Positions 1 through 5,972 are shown, numbered from the stretch's first letter. The stretch is 6,976 bases of DNA from DATAYF01 sp036272735 (GCA_036272735.1 DATAYF010000652.1:1-6976); one strand, 5' to 3'. A program made the numbers and translations. Notes: generated from the sequence alone by a model not told the origin.

Positions 1-17
1 GTAAAGAGGAGCGTAGC

Positions 18-1190
18 ATGGATAAGCCTGAAACGTCGTCGCTAACCGCGACAATTGCTGAACGAGTTTTAGCCGAGACCTTTGGTAGTCCAGTTCGCCT
101 GGGGAGTGGTTGCGACCTGGGTGGGAGTGCGCGTTCGAGCGTACAGCGTTTTCCAATCATAGAAGGTCCTGTATCTACTCCGACCAGTGTGATTGTGAAG
201 CAAGTGAACAATGACACATTTGATCCTGATGCCGCGAATGACGCGACCTGGATGCTCTTCAACGACTGGGCCAGCATGCAATTCTTGCGCCAGGTGGAGA
301 TGCCGACGCCGCTTGTCCCCACGTTTTACGGCGGTGATAGGCAGACGGGGCTATTCGTGATAGAGGATCTCGGAGCGGGAACGCGCCTGGACTATCTGCT
401 GCTGGGTGACAACGCGGAAGCTGCTGAAGCTGGTATGCTAACCTACGCGGAGATCCATGGTCGCCTGCACGCGCGCACAATGGGTAGGCAAGCGGAGTAC
501 CTGCGTATTCGCGAAGCGCTGGGCCCAGCCACGTCACTCAGCGAGTATTATGCCTATGATCATTTGGTGCCCGCGTTGCATGTCATCGCGGAATTACTTG
601 CGCTTCCCCTTCAGCCAGAGGTTGATGATGAACTGGCCGCGCTCAAGGAGACACTGCTCGATCCAGGACCGTTTCTCGCATTTGTCCAATCTGACGCAGC
701 TCCTGACAACTTTCTGCGTAGCGGGACAGGCTGGCGACTGATCGATTTCGAAGGTGGGCGCTATACCCATGCTCTGCTGGAGGGCGTCTACTGTCGTATG
801 CCTTTCCCAACCTGCTGGTGCGTCTATCGCATGCCCGAACCCATCATACAGCGCGCCGAGGCCGTCTATCGGGCCGAGCTAGCACGTGCATGCCCCACGG
901 CGGCTGACGATACACTGTTTTATCGCGCCGTGGTAGAAGCGTGCATCACCTGGGCACTGAACTTTCACGCGCATCTGCGTCCGTTAGATAAGATGCTCGT
1001 GCAGGACCGCTCCCTGGTTGCCCTGACGGACCGCCAGCGTTTCCTGCTGTATGTGAACGCGGCTGCGGATGCATCCGAGCAATTTGGTCACATGCGCGCC
1101 ACCGGAGGAAGCCTGCGGGCTATTGCCACCAGGCTTGCTCAGATCTGGCCTGAAGCCGTCGAGCCAGCATACTATCCGGCATTCAGTTAG
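18..1190 (+). CDS. Aminoglycoside/choline kinase-like phosphotransferase
   Basis: This is an intact 390-residue protein with the landmarks of the APH/choline-kinase protein kinase-like fold. VIVK holds the likely nucleotide-binding Lys61, IEDLG (115-119) fits the hinge, QSDAAPDNF (224-232) fits the catalytic loop with Asp226 and Asn231, and LIDFEGG (241-247) supplies the metal-binding Asp243. The usual catalytic-loop pattern in this family is HGDxxxxN. Here Gln-Ser replaces His-Gly, while Asp and Asn are kept. The family moves the ATP gamma-phosphate onto a small-molecule hydroxyl in the cytoplasm; the substrate cannot be read from the sequence. The start is supported by GAGGAG at 6-11, six bases before the ATG. 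The TAG stop lies seven bases before the left repeat of an insertion sequence, so anything once downstream may have been displaced. Fold is confident, substrate unknown. Confidence 0.8.
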   Translation: MDKPETSSLTATIAERVLAETFGSPVRLGSGCDLGGSARSSVQRFPIIEGPVSTPTSVIVKQVNNDTFDPDAANDATWMLFNDWASMQFLRQVEMPTPLVPTFYGGDRQTGLFVIEDLGAGTRLDYLLLGDNAEAAEAGMLTYAEIHGRLHARTMGRQAEYLRIREALGPATSLSEYYAYDHLVPALHVIAELLALPLQPEVDDELAALKETLLDPGPFLAFVQSDAAPDNFLRSGTGWRLIDFEGGRYTHALLEGVYCRMPFPTCWCVYRMPEPIIQRAEAVYRAELARACPTAADDTLFYRAVVEACITWALNFHAHLRPLDKMLVQDRSLVALTDRQRFLLYVNAAADASEQFGHMRATGGSLRAIATRLAQIWPEAVEPAYYPAFS

Positions 1191-1213
1191 GATTATGAGG
1201 GCACTTCCTAACT
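1185..1213. repeat. Perfect 8-bp inverted repeat over the stop codon and IS end
   Basis: AGTTAGGA (1185-1192) and TCCTAACT (1206-1213) are perfect reverse complements separated by 13 bases. The left arm contains the TAG stop of the phosphotransferase; the right arm is the inner part of the IS terminal repeat. A transcript could form a hairpin here, but the stem is AT-rich and no T-run follows, so this is not a convincing intrinsic terminator. Confidence 0.5.
1197..1213 (+). repeat. Left terminal inverted repeat of outer IS
   Basis: GAGGGCACTTCCTAACT matches the reverse complement of 5438-5454 with a single C/T difference at position 8. It lies upstream of the transposase start codon at 1275, as expected for an IS left end. 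Confidence 0.6.
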
Positions 1214-1274
1214 TGACCGCGTAGGATAAGCTACTCCTAAACGAGCCTTGCTCCCGCCTCCAGGAGATCAGCTT

Positions 1275-2265
1275 ATGATACCTACGATCATCAACGAAGC
1301 GGCACCTGTGGCCCCACCAGCATATCTTAGAGCGCAAGCCCGGTTGGGTCCAGCCTTGCATATTGATGCCCTTACTCTGGTCAACATGTTGCATCTGCTG
1401 GCTTTGTGCCGTGTAGCCGTGCGCCTGGCTCATCACCGATGCCCTCACCCTTTGCCCGCAGGCCCTGGTGGTGCGCCTCGGACGTACCGCGAGGAGTCTT
1501 TACTGCTCATCGCGCTCTTGCGCGCGCTGTGGCGACTCTCCCGATCTGGGATACACACGATTGGTGACGCGACTGGCCTGCTTTAGCCCTGGCGTGTGAC
1601 TTGCCGCTGGGCAAAGACGGCTGCCCCCGCATTCCTTGCCCTTCCCAGCAATGCAAGCGTGGAAAGAGCGCAGGGGCACCGCTGCCGGAAGCACTTTTTG
1701 TTCTCACAGTCCTCACCGCTCTGCGTCGTCGGCTCATGAGCGCTCCCGATCTGATTATCGATAGTGCTCCCATCCTCGCCTGGCGTCGCACTGACCCAGA
1801 TGCCGCCTATGGCCACGCTCCGGCTCACCATCCTCGGCCTCTGTTGCGCAGCTACCGCGTCCATACGCTGATCTGTCGTGGATCAGGTCTACCACTCTTT
1901 TTTCTCCTTTCCCCTACCAATGTCCATGATACTCCCTTTGCTCAACCACTCTTGGTGTGGGCTGTGCAGTTGTATCAGATCCACCCGCGCTTTATTCGCT
2001 TGGATGCTGCCTATTGGGGCCTGAAGCTTATCGCCTGGATTCATGGGGTTCTGGGTGCCGTTGCGGTTGTCCCTTGGAATCCCAAACGCCAGAAAAATCG
2101 CTCCTGTTTACCTCCCACTTGGACGAAAGAAGAGTTGGGTAAACGCAGTGGCATTGAACGCTTCTTTGGTCGGGTCTTCCTCTTCTTTCATCTGCAACGG
2201 CCCCCTCTCTCGGGCTGATCCACCATCACTCGGCAAGTTGCTCTGACCTCTACCGCCACTATCAT
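1275..2265 (+). pseudogene. DDE transposase of the outer IS, 5' portion (frameshift and stop)
   Basis: This encodes most of an IS4/IS5-type DDE transposase. The start is ATG 1275 with AGGAGA at 1262-1267. The frame runs to TAG 1584-1586, but the conserved reading continues in another frame (DWPALALACDLPLGKDG from 1571), so a net one-base loss lies around 1550-1575. The catalytic core is visible: LIIDSAPILAW gives the first Asp, FIRLDAAYWG the second and GIERFFGRVF the Glu. At 2216-2218 TGA interrupts a frame that otherwise continues as STITRQVALTSTATII to 2265, where a second transposon entered. The context suggests that this stop was a Trp codon. The remaining C-terminus is at 4802-4889. Reconstruction gives about 359 residues. 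The gene has three separate lesions, so it is inactive unless the indels are sequencing errors. Confidence 0.85.
2261..2265. repeat. Target site duplication ATCAT, left copy
   Basis: ATCAT is repeated directly at 4797-4801, just outside the terminal repeats of the inner transposon. Joining 2265 to 4802 restores the codons ACT ATC ATC GTT GCT (T-I-I-V-A) of the outer transposase without a gap or frame change. Confidence 0.85.
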
Positions 2266-2288
2266 CCCACGAGATGCGCAACGAGATA
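2266..2288 (+). repeat. Left terminal inverted repeat of inner transposon
   Basis: This 23-base repeat pairs with the reverse complement of 4774-4796, with mismatches only at positions 7, 8, 9 and 12. The inner block GCAACGAGATA is perfectly conserved and is a candidate transposase binding site. Confidence 0.85.
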
Positions 2289-2313
2289 AAGGATGAGTTT
2301 CCTCACGTCTCTC

Positions 2314-2347
2314 TTCGCATTGTTCCTGAGAATCTGGTACAATGCGA
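2314..2347 (+). promoter_or_regulatory. Candidate promoter overlapping a 12-bp inverted repeat, upstream of the IF3-like gene
   Basis: A TTCGCA hexamer (2314-2319) lies 18 bases before TACAAT (2338-2343), giving a plausible sigma70-type promoter for the IF3-like gene. The same stretch contains an inverted repeat: TCGCATTGTTCC (2315-2326) against GGTACAATGCGA (2336-2347), 11 of 12 paired around a 9-base centre. Because the -10 box sits in the right arm, the repeat could be an operator. If transcription starts further upstream, it would instead be a leader hairpin. There is no T-run to make it a terminator. Confidence 0.4.
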
Positions 2348-2380
2348 GACACAAACAAGAGAAATGGACATATATAAAAG

Positions 2381-2386
2381 AGGAGG
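2381..2386 (+). promoter_or_regulatory. Strong Shine-Dalgarno deciding an AUU start
   Basis: AGGAGG lies seven bases before ATT at 2394, which is in frame with the IF3 domain. No comparable site precedes the GTG at 2439: the nearest GGAG is about 28 bases away. The site therefore favours initiation at AUU, the unusual start codon known from infC genes. Confidence 0.6.
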
Positions 2387-2393
2387 ATAGTTT

Positions 2394-2651
2394 ATTTACA
2401 GGAATTTTGGAGAAAAAGACCATCCACATGAGACACGAGTGAACGAACGCATTCATGTGCGTGAGGTCCGCTTGATCGATGAAAATGGCGAGATGGTAGG
2501 AGTCATGTCACCGGCCCGGGCGCTTGAGATCGCCCGCGAGAGGGAGCTCGATCTGGTCGAGGTAGGACCCAATTTTCAGCCGCCTCTCTGTAAGCTGATG
2601 GATTACGGGCAGTATCAAGAGGGGCGCAAGCGAGCGACCCAGGGGGTGTAA
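2394..2651 (+). CDS. infC-like: Truncated IF3: N-terminal domain only, as transposon cargo
   Basis: The product matches the N-terminal domain of translation initiation factor IF3: NERIHVREVRLIDENGE, then DLVEVGPNFQPPLCKLMDYG, followed by a short basic tail (GRKRATQGV) and TAA. Full IF3 is about 170-200 residues. The C-terminal domain, which carries most 30S binding and anti-association activity, is absent here and is not visible downstream in any frame. I prefer the ATT start at 2394 (AGGAGG at 2381-2386). It adds 15 codons and makes the GTG at 2439 an internal Val where the family usually has Ile before NER. A conventional caller would start at 2439. AUU starts on infC allow autoregulation by IF3. 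The gene lies inside a delimited transposon, convergent with its transposase, and no rpmI or rplT follows, so it is not the housekeeping infC operon. No stop or frameshift interrupts the domain. Function of a lone N-domain is unknown; it may compete with or modulate host IF3, or be a captured fragment. Confidence 0.75.
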   Translation: MYRNFGEKDHPHETRVNERIHVREVRLIDENGEMVGVMSPARALEIARERELDLVEVGPNFQPPLCKLMDYGQYQEGRKRATQGV

Positions 2652-2776
2652 GATCTGAGGCAAACTCGCTCAACGAGGATCAGAAACCGAGAGACAGAAA
2701 AAGCCAACAGGACATCCCATCCGGCTAGAGAGTCCTGACCGAGGAGAAGAAACGCTGAGATCGCCGACACGAATCC

Positions 2777-4694
2777 CTATGACACCTGAGCCATACCGAG
2801 TGAGGCGGCAAAGCTTTCTGGGACACCGAACAGCCTGATCGTCACTCTGCCATCCGTCCGGGTCCGGAGACGCGCATTGCGAGCCAACCGCTCTGCCCAC
2901 GAGAGGCGATAATGGGCACGCTCTGCCCTGGAAAGGGGCACAGGTTCGACAGCCAGGCTGGCAGATGTGGGAGGCTCAACCTCGACCTTGACACACTGAT
3001 GGCGCACCAGTTGGATGCACGCTCGTCGATGCTGCCGTCGGCTCCAGTCACGCCAGAGCACGGGCTCAGACCCAACAGCCAATGGATGCAGCAGCACGCT
3101 CACCTGGCGCGGCTTCGCCGTGGCGTTGCCCTGCCATTGACACTGTTCTCGCAACAGATAGGAACGGCAACTGCGGATTGCTGGCTCCATAGACCACAGG
3201 CAGGCTCCCATCGGCCTCTCGACGCTGTTCATGGGCACGAAGCTCCTGGTTTGCTGGACAACGGAGTGTCCCATCTGGCTGGAGAGCGAAATCATGGCCC
3301 GAGAAGCGACCAACTTTCCACGCTGCTCCCACCTGAGGAGGAGCATAGCCCGAGGGAGGAGCCGTGTGTGGTGAAGTAGATGAGGGAAGTGGGATGGCAA
3401 GAGCAAACTCGGTCGTGCGCACCAGGTCGGGGTGAAGCTGATGGCCCAGTTCCAGACGGATATTCCAGACCCATTGCGCCACCAGTTGCCAGCGCTCCTG
3501 TTCCCAGGCCGAATGACTGCACCAGCGATCTGAATCTTGTTCTCTATCCTCGTCTGCCAATGTGGGCTCAAAGGCACCGCGATGCAGATACAGCTCAACA
3601 ACGTCGGAAGCGGTGAACGCTTGCTGTGGGAGGTGGGTGAAGAAAAGTTCGTAGACGACGCCTGCACGCGTGACGCCTACCGAACTCTTCTTCTTGCCAG
3701 CTTTATGGGTCGCCACCACCACACGGCAGGGCACTCCCCCAGACCCCACTGGCACTCCAGGACAGTCGTAGAGGCTGCGCACCATCTGACTTTCCGGACG
3801 CTGCTGGAACTGATCTGGGAGCAGACGCGCCTGGACAAGCGGATGATCAAGCACGGTGTACTCTTTGCCGCGCGTCACGTAGGCGAAGCCTGCCAGGTCA
3901 GCAAGCACAGTTCCCGTGCCATATTGTCCGTCGAGCCGGAGCAGGGCGCGCTCTGTCGGGAGTTGGTGTGCCGTGAGATACCGATTGATGGCTGAGAGGC
4001 CCTGATGCAGTTCTGTTCGGTAGCGTCCGTTGCCTCGATTCCCAAACGAGCCGAGCCACTGGAAGCTGTGGGCCTGACTGATGACCATGCGGGTCCGCAC
4101 CACTTGCCCACGCTTGCGTCCCCGGTAGCCAGGGGCACAGGTGTCATCCAGCCGGCGAGAGGCAGGAGGCAGGTCGTCACGCTGGGGCAAGGCGCGTTGG
4201 CGGGCGGCCTCGCGCGTGCCGTCGATATCAAAGACTATCCAGGCGTTTCCTGCTCGATCGACCAGGTCCCCAGTTTGCTTCTCTGGCATAATCGGACGGC
4301 TGAGCAAATCGCCGAGAAAGAGCGTGCGTAGGGCTTCAACGGGTTCCGATGTCAACGCAGCCAAAAAGCGCGAGAGTGCCGAGCGGGAGGGTAACTGGTC
4401 ACGCTCAAACAAGGCCATGAAGGGAACGTCAAAGGGCTGGAGTCGCTCGTAGAAAGCTTCCAGGGTGCGTTCCCCACTCATCGCGTAGCCGAAGAGAACC
4501 GTGAGAAAATCGATCACCTGGTAGTGCCCGAACCGCCGCCGCGCAAAGCGCACCCGCTCACTGATTTTGGTCAGGACGTCGTACTTGCGAAGATATGCCG
4601 CCATCAGCACGACTTCTCCGAACCAGGAAGGCGTCGAGGGGACGGACTCGGCAGAGGTCTGGATGATCACCGATCCATCGGCGATACCGGTCAT
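2777..4694 (-). pseudogene. IS4-type DDE transposase of inner transposon (single frameshift)
   Basis: Reading starts at ATG 4692-4694 with AAGGAGG at 4700-4706, five bases away. An in-frame ATG at 4766 lacks such a site and lies close to the terminal repeat. From the chosen start, FDIDGT gives Asp158, RLDGQYG gives Asp255, and YLHRGAFE gives the IS4-type Y-x2-R-x3-E signature with Glu376, so the DDE core is complete. At about residue 505 (VVYGAS, plus-strand 3177-3184) the frame breaks. The C-terminus continues in the next frame (IRSCRSYLLREQCQWQGN ... RLFGVPESFAASLGMAQVS) to TAG at 2777-2779. One extra base accounts for it; correcting it gives about 638 residues. In the original frame the tail is unrelated and ends at 3066. 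The break lacks an obvious slippery heptamer, so it is more likely a mutation or sequencing error than programmed frameshifting. Confidence 0.85.
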
Positions 4695-4773
4695 ATGTGC
4701 CTCCTTGAAGGGAATACAATGGTTCTTTCCCCTCAAAAAGGCACAATATTTAGGCTTGACTGCCACAGGTTGC

Positions 4774-4796
4774 TATCTCGTTGCACAATCCGTGGG
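4774..4796 (-). repeat. Right terminal inverted repeat of inner transposon
   Basis: This is the reverse-complement partner of 2266-2288, 19 of 23 identical, ending CGTGGG against the duplicated ATCAT. It lies about 80 bases upstream of the transposase start. Confidence 0.85.
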
Positions 4797-4801
4797 ATCA
4801 T
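4797..4801. repeat. Target site duplication ATCAT, right copy
   Basis: This is the direct repeat of 2261-2265. The next base, C4802, resumes the interrupted codon of the outer transposase. Confidence 0.85.
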
Positions 4802-4889
4802 CGTTGCTTTCGCTGCACAACAGGCCAGTCGTCCCGATCTCATCCGCTCTCCCAAACGGGTTTTAGCCCATACGTGGGAGGGCTTCTGA
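4802..4889 (+). pseudogene. DDE transposase of the outer IS, 3' portion
   Basis: This short stretch encodes the C-terminal residues of the outer transposase, VAFAAQQASRPDLIRSPKR followed by VLAHTWEGF and a TGA stop. It is separated from the rest of the gene (ending 2265) by the inner transposon, and the frame is continuous once that element and one ATCAT are removed. The native TGA stop here also argues against reading the internal TGA at 2216 as tryptophan. Confidence 0.8.
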
Positions 4890-5068
4890 GTTCTCCTCGT
4901 GTGCCCGTTCCTTCAGATAGCAACTTTCTTTTCTCTTGTCCGTAGTGTTTGTAACAGCCGTTAAAGCTTCGCTATCTCAGAAGGCAGCTCGTCCTATCTG
5001 ATGGCGGAACGTTTCCCAATGATCTGCCGACATATCAAGAGGAACTGCGGAAGAGAAAAGAGGGAGCG
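4890..5068. other. Non-coding stretch with a weak long-range inverted repeat
   Basis: I see no gene of its own here. CCTTCAGATAGC (4910-4921) is inversely repeated as GCTATCTCAGAAGG (4971-4984), imperfectly, with a two-base insertion and about 50 bases between. The frame of the next gene is open back to the TAA at 4952-4954 but has no ATG, GTG or TTG before 5069. No clear copy of the outer IS terminal repeat was found here. Confidence 0.3.
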
Positions 5069-5371
5069 ATGACCTTCGATACTCTCTTGATGGCACTCTG
5101 TACAGGACTCTGTGGACTTACCGTTATCCTCGGCGTATATGAACTGGTCACAGGGCGGATACCTGGAAAGCCGGTGAGACGAGGAGTATGGGGATATCGC
5201 TGGATCAATACGCCCGTACGTCTCCGTCTCGCTAGCCTCGCAGGATTGCTCGCTCTCGTTGCTTTCCTTGTCCTCTTCAAGCCCTTTTCGCTGGGAGACC
5301 TCCTTCTCGGTGCGATAGGCGTGTTCTTGGGTATCGGTGTCGTTGTGTCTGACTCTCACTCGCCTCGCTAA
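5069..5371 (+). CDS. Small hydrophobic membrane protein, function unknown
   Basis: This 100-residue protein has two or three membrane segments: about 5-28 (LLMALCTGLCGLTVILGVYE), about 55-73 (ASLAGLLALVAFLVLF) and about 76-94 (LLLGAIGVFLGIGVVV). A basic stretch between the first two (GRIPGKPVRRG) probably faces the cytoplasm. I do not recognise a family. The ATG is preceded by GAGG at 5060-5063, five bases away. The same frame reads on upstream with a soluble, charged sequence (LPTYQEELRKRKEGA just before the Met) but no standard start codon. Either the gene starts at 5069 or it has lost its 5' end to IS rearrangement. It lies between the outer transposase stop and the putative outer right repeat, so it could be IS cargo or plain chromosomal DNA. 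Confidence 0.55.
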   Translation: MTFDTLLMALCTGLCGLTVILGVYELVTGRIPGKPVRRGVWGYRWINTPVRLRLASLAGLLALVAFLVLFKPFSLGDLLLGAIGVFLGIGVVVSDSHSPR

Positions 5372-5437
5372 TACCTCTCTGGATACCTGTGAATAGGGCT
5401 ACATCTTTGTCGCCTTGACAAACTTTCACTTGGGATG

Positions 5438-5454
5438 AGTTAGGAAATGCCCTC
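5438..5454 (-). repeat. Putative right terminal inverted repeat of outer IS
   Basis: Its reverse complement, GAGGGCATTTCCTAACT, matches the left repeat at 1197-1213 at 16 of 17 positions; similarity stops after that. No direct repeat flanks the pair, so it may end this element, another lost copy, or a hybrid. Confidence 0.5.
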
Positions 5455-5460
5455 GACTCG

Positions 5461-5489
5461 TAAAAGTGGGCGTTTACATAGCCCCGCCC
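5461..5489 (-). terminator. Possible intrinsic terminator after the Uma2 gene
   Basis: Reading the - strand, GGGCG (5489-5485) and CGCCC (5472-5468) form a 5-bp GC stem around a 12-base loop, followed by ACTTTTA. The stem starts inside the Uma2 stop codon. The short stem and four-T run make it a weak candidate. Confidence 0.35.
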
Positions 5490-5908
5490 TACAACACGCC
5501 TGCATAGATTTCGGCCAACGGCAACTCCAAATCGAGTTGATCAAGGTGGATGGTCTGATCCTCCGTAAAAATTTCTTGCTGCCAGCCATTCGACTCACGA
5601 TAGACCTCAACCTGCCGCTTATCCTGGCTGACCAATATATACACTTCCATACTCTCACAGCGTCGATAGCGGGCAAATTTCTCGCCACGATCATAACGTT
5701 GCGTGCTTGGAGAAAGCACCTCGACCACAATCAGGGGTGATTGGATTTTGAAGGGCTTGAGCCGTTTGTCTTTATCCCAATCGGCCACATTACAGGTAAG
5801 CACAACATCGGAAGAGACAGGTGGCCTATCAGGAATGCGTACATATTGATCGCGGTGCACTCTACACGGCCCGAACTTACAATAGACGGGCAAGAAAGCC
5901 CCGAGCAT
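5489..5908 (-). CDS. Uma2-family (DUF820) nuclease, N-terminally truncated
   Basis: The 139-residue frame matches the C-terminal two thirds of Uma2-family proteins, which have a PD-(D/E)xK restriction-endonuclease-like fold. VSSDVVLTC carries the likely active-site Asp34, PLIVVEVLSPSTQRYDRGEKF the Glu63 and Lys77, and the tail ELPLAEIYAGVL is typical. Family members are usually about 185-200 residues, so roughly 50-60 N-terminal residues are missing. A stop codon (5909-5911) immediately precedes the first Met. Residues 1-10 or so read through sequence resembling an IS200/IS605 right end rather than Uma2; family-like sequence begins around GPCRVHRDQYVRIP. The gene was therefore probably cut by an IS605-type insertion and is likely inactive despite its retained catalytic residues. 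The cellular role of Uma2 proteins is poorly known. Confidence 0.75.
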   Translation of the reverse strand: MLGAFLPVYCKFGPCRVHRDQYVRIPDRPPVSSDVVLTCNVADWDKDKRLKPFKIQSPLIVVEVLSPSTQRYDRGEKFARYRRCESMEVYILVSQDKRQVEVYRESNGWQQEIFTEDQTIHLDQLDLELPLAEIYAGVL

Positions 5909-5935
5909 TCATGCCGGGGATGAATTGCCGTTCCT
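5880..5935 (-). mobile_element. IS200/IS605-like right-end remnant with hairpin
   Basis: On the - strand this reads as the end of a tnpB-type element: codons for RRNGNSSPA and TGA (5909-5911), then a hairpin. The hairpin is CCCCG-A-GCAT (5899-5908) against ATGC-CGGGG (5911-5919), nine pairs with one bulged A and a two-base loop. A GC-rich hairpin just after a tnpB stop is the usual layout of IS200/IS605 right ends, where the omega RNA scaffold ends and the guide begins in flanking DNA. No recognisable TnpB sequence precedes it beyond the last dozen or so codons. The exact junction with Uma2 is estimated at 5880-5890. Confidence 0.5.
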
Positions 5936-5936
5936 T

Positions 5937-5972
5937 CTGGAGTAGGGGAAGGAGCTGGAGTAGGGGAAGGAG
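5937..5972. repeat. Two perfect 18-bp tandem repeats
   Basis: CTGGAGTAGGGGAAGGAG occurs twice head to tail (5937-5954 and 5955-5972). The unit is a multiple of three. In one - strand frame it reads as repeated A-P-S-P-T-P, and in the frame ending GNSSPA as S-S-F-P-Y-S. It directly adjoins the IS605-like end and may be a slippage duplication. Confidence 0.75.

Larger units (their letters stand above)
2266..4796. mobile_element. Inner 2.5-kb IS4-type transposon carrying an IF3 N-domain gene
   Basis: The element is 2,531 bp and both ends are well defined. Its 23-bp terminal inverted repeats (2266-2288 and 4774-4796) agree at 19 of 23 positions. They begin CCCACG on both sides and share GCAACGAGATA at the same distance from the ends. 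A 5-bp duplication ATCAT flanks it. Excision in silico restores the interrupted outer transposase exactly in frame. Inside are two convergent genes: the transposase on the - strand (start 4694) and an IF3 N-terminal-domain gene on the + strand (2394-2651), with about 125 bases between their stops. The transposase fold is the IS4-type DDE group; the exact IS family was not identified. The transposase now carries a frameshift, so this copy is probably immobile unless helped in trans. Confidence 0.85.
1197..5454. mobile_element. Older insertion sequence (outer element), decayed and interrupted
   Basis: The span is set by a left terminal repeat at 1197-1213 and a matching inverted copy at 5438-5454 (16 of 17 positions, GAGGGCAYTTCCTAACT). 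It contains the outer DDE transposase, split into 1275-2265 and 4802-4889. The left end is plausible: it lies about 60 bases before the transposase start and just after a host stop codon. The right end is less sure. It lies about 550 bases beyond the transposase stop, the intervening DNA holds an unrelated membrane-protein gene, and the flanks (TTAT before, GACT after) show no target duplication. Either the element carries that gene, or the 5438 repeat came from a second copy or a rearrangement. The element is at least 1197-4889. Confidence 0.45.

Noticed and set aside
1185..1213. Intrinsic terminator of the phosphotransferase gene
   Set aside because: The stem is AT-rich and no T-run follows. 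The right arm is explained by the IS terminal repeat.
984..1448. A 154-codon - strand frame across the end of the phosphotransferase and the IS left end
   Set aside because: It crosses from host gene to mobile element antisense to both and has no domain-like sequence.
2216..2218. Recoded genetic code (TGA as Trp)
   Set aside because: TGA is used as the native stop of the same transposase at 4887-4889, so recoding is not supported.
2394..2651. Housekeeping infC operon
   Set aside because: The C-domain is missing, no rpmI or rplT follows, and the gene is inside a transposon with defined ends.
3177..3184. Programmed ribosomal frameshift in the inner transposase
   Set aside because: The site has no A-rich slippery heptamer, and frameshifting near the C-terminus after a complete DDE core is not the usual IS arrangement.
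3380..4331. Several + strand open frames (3380-3616, 3537-3995, 4005-4331)
   Set aside because: They lie antisense to the inner transposase, whose - strand frame has clear DDE motifs and a good SD. The + frames show no recognisable domains.
4692..4766. Upstream ATG at 4766 as start of the inner transposase
   Set aside because: It lacks an SD and lies eight bases from the terminal repeat, while ATG 4694 has AAGGAGG at ideal spacing.
5001..5072. A 23-residue leader peptide overlapping the membrane-protein start by ATGA
   Set aside because: There is no SD before 5001 and the sequence shows no domain. Short open frames of this size are common by chance.
5937..5972. CRISPR or iteron array
   Set aside because: There are only two units, directly adjacent and without spacers. 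This fits a simple tandem duplication.
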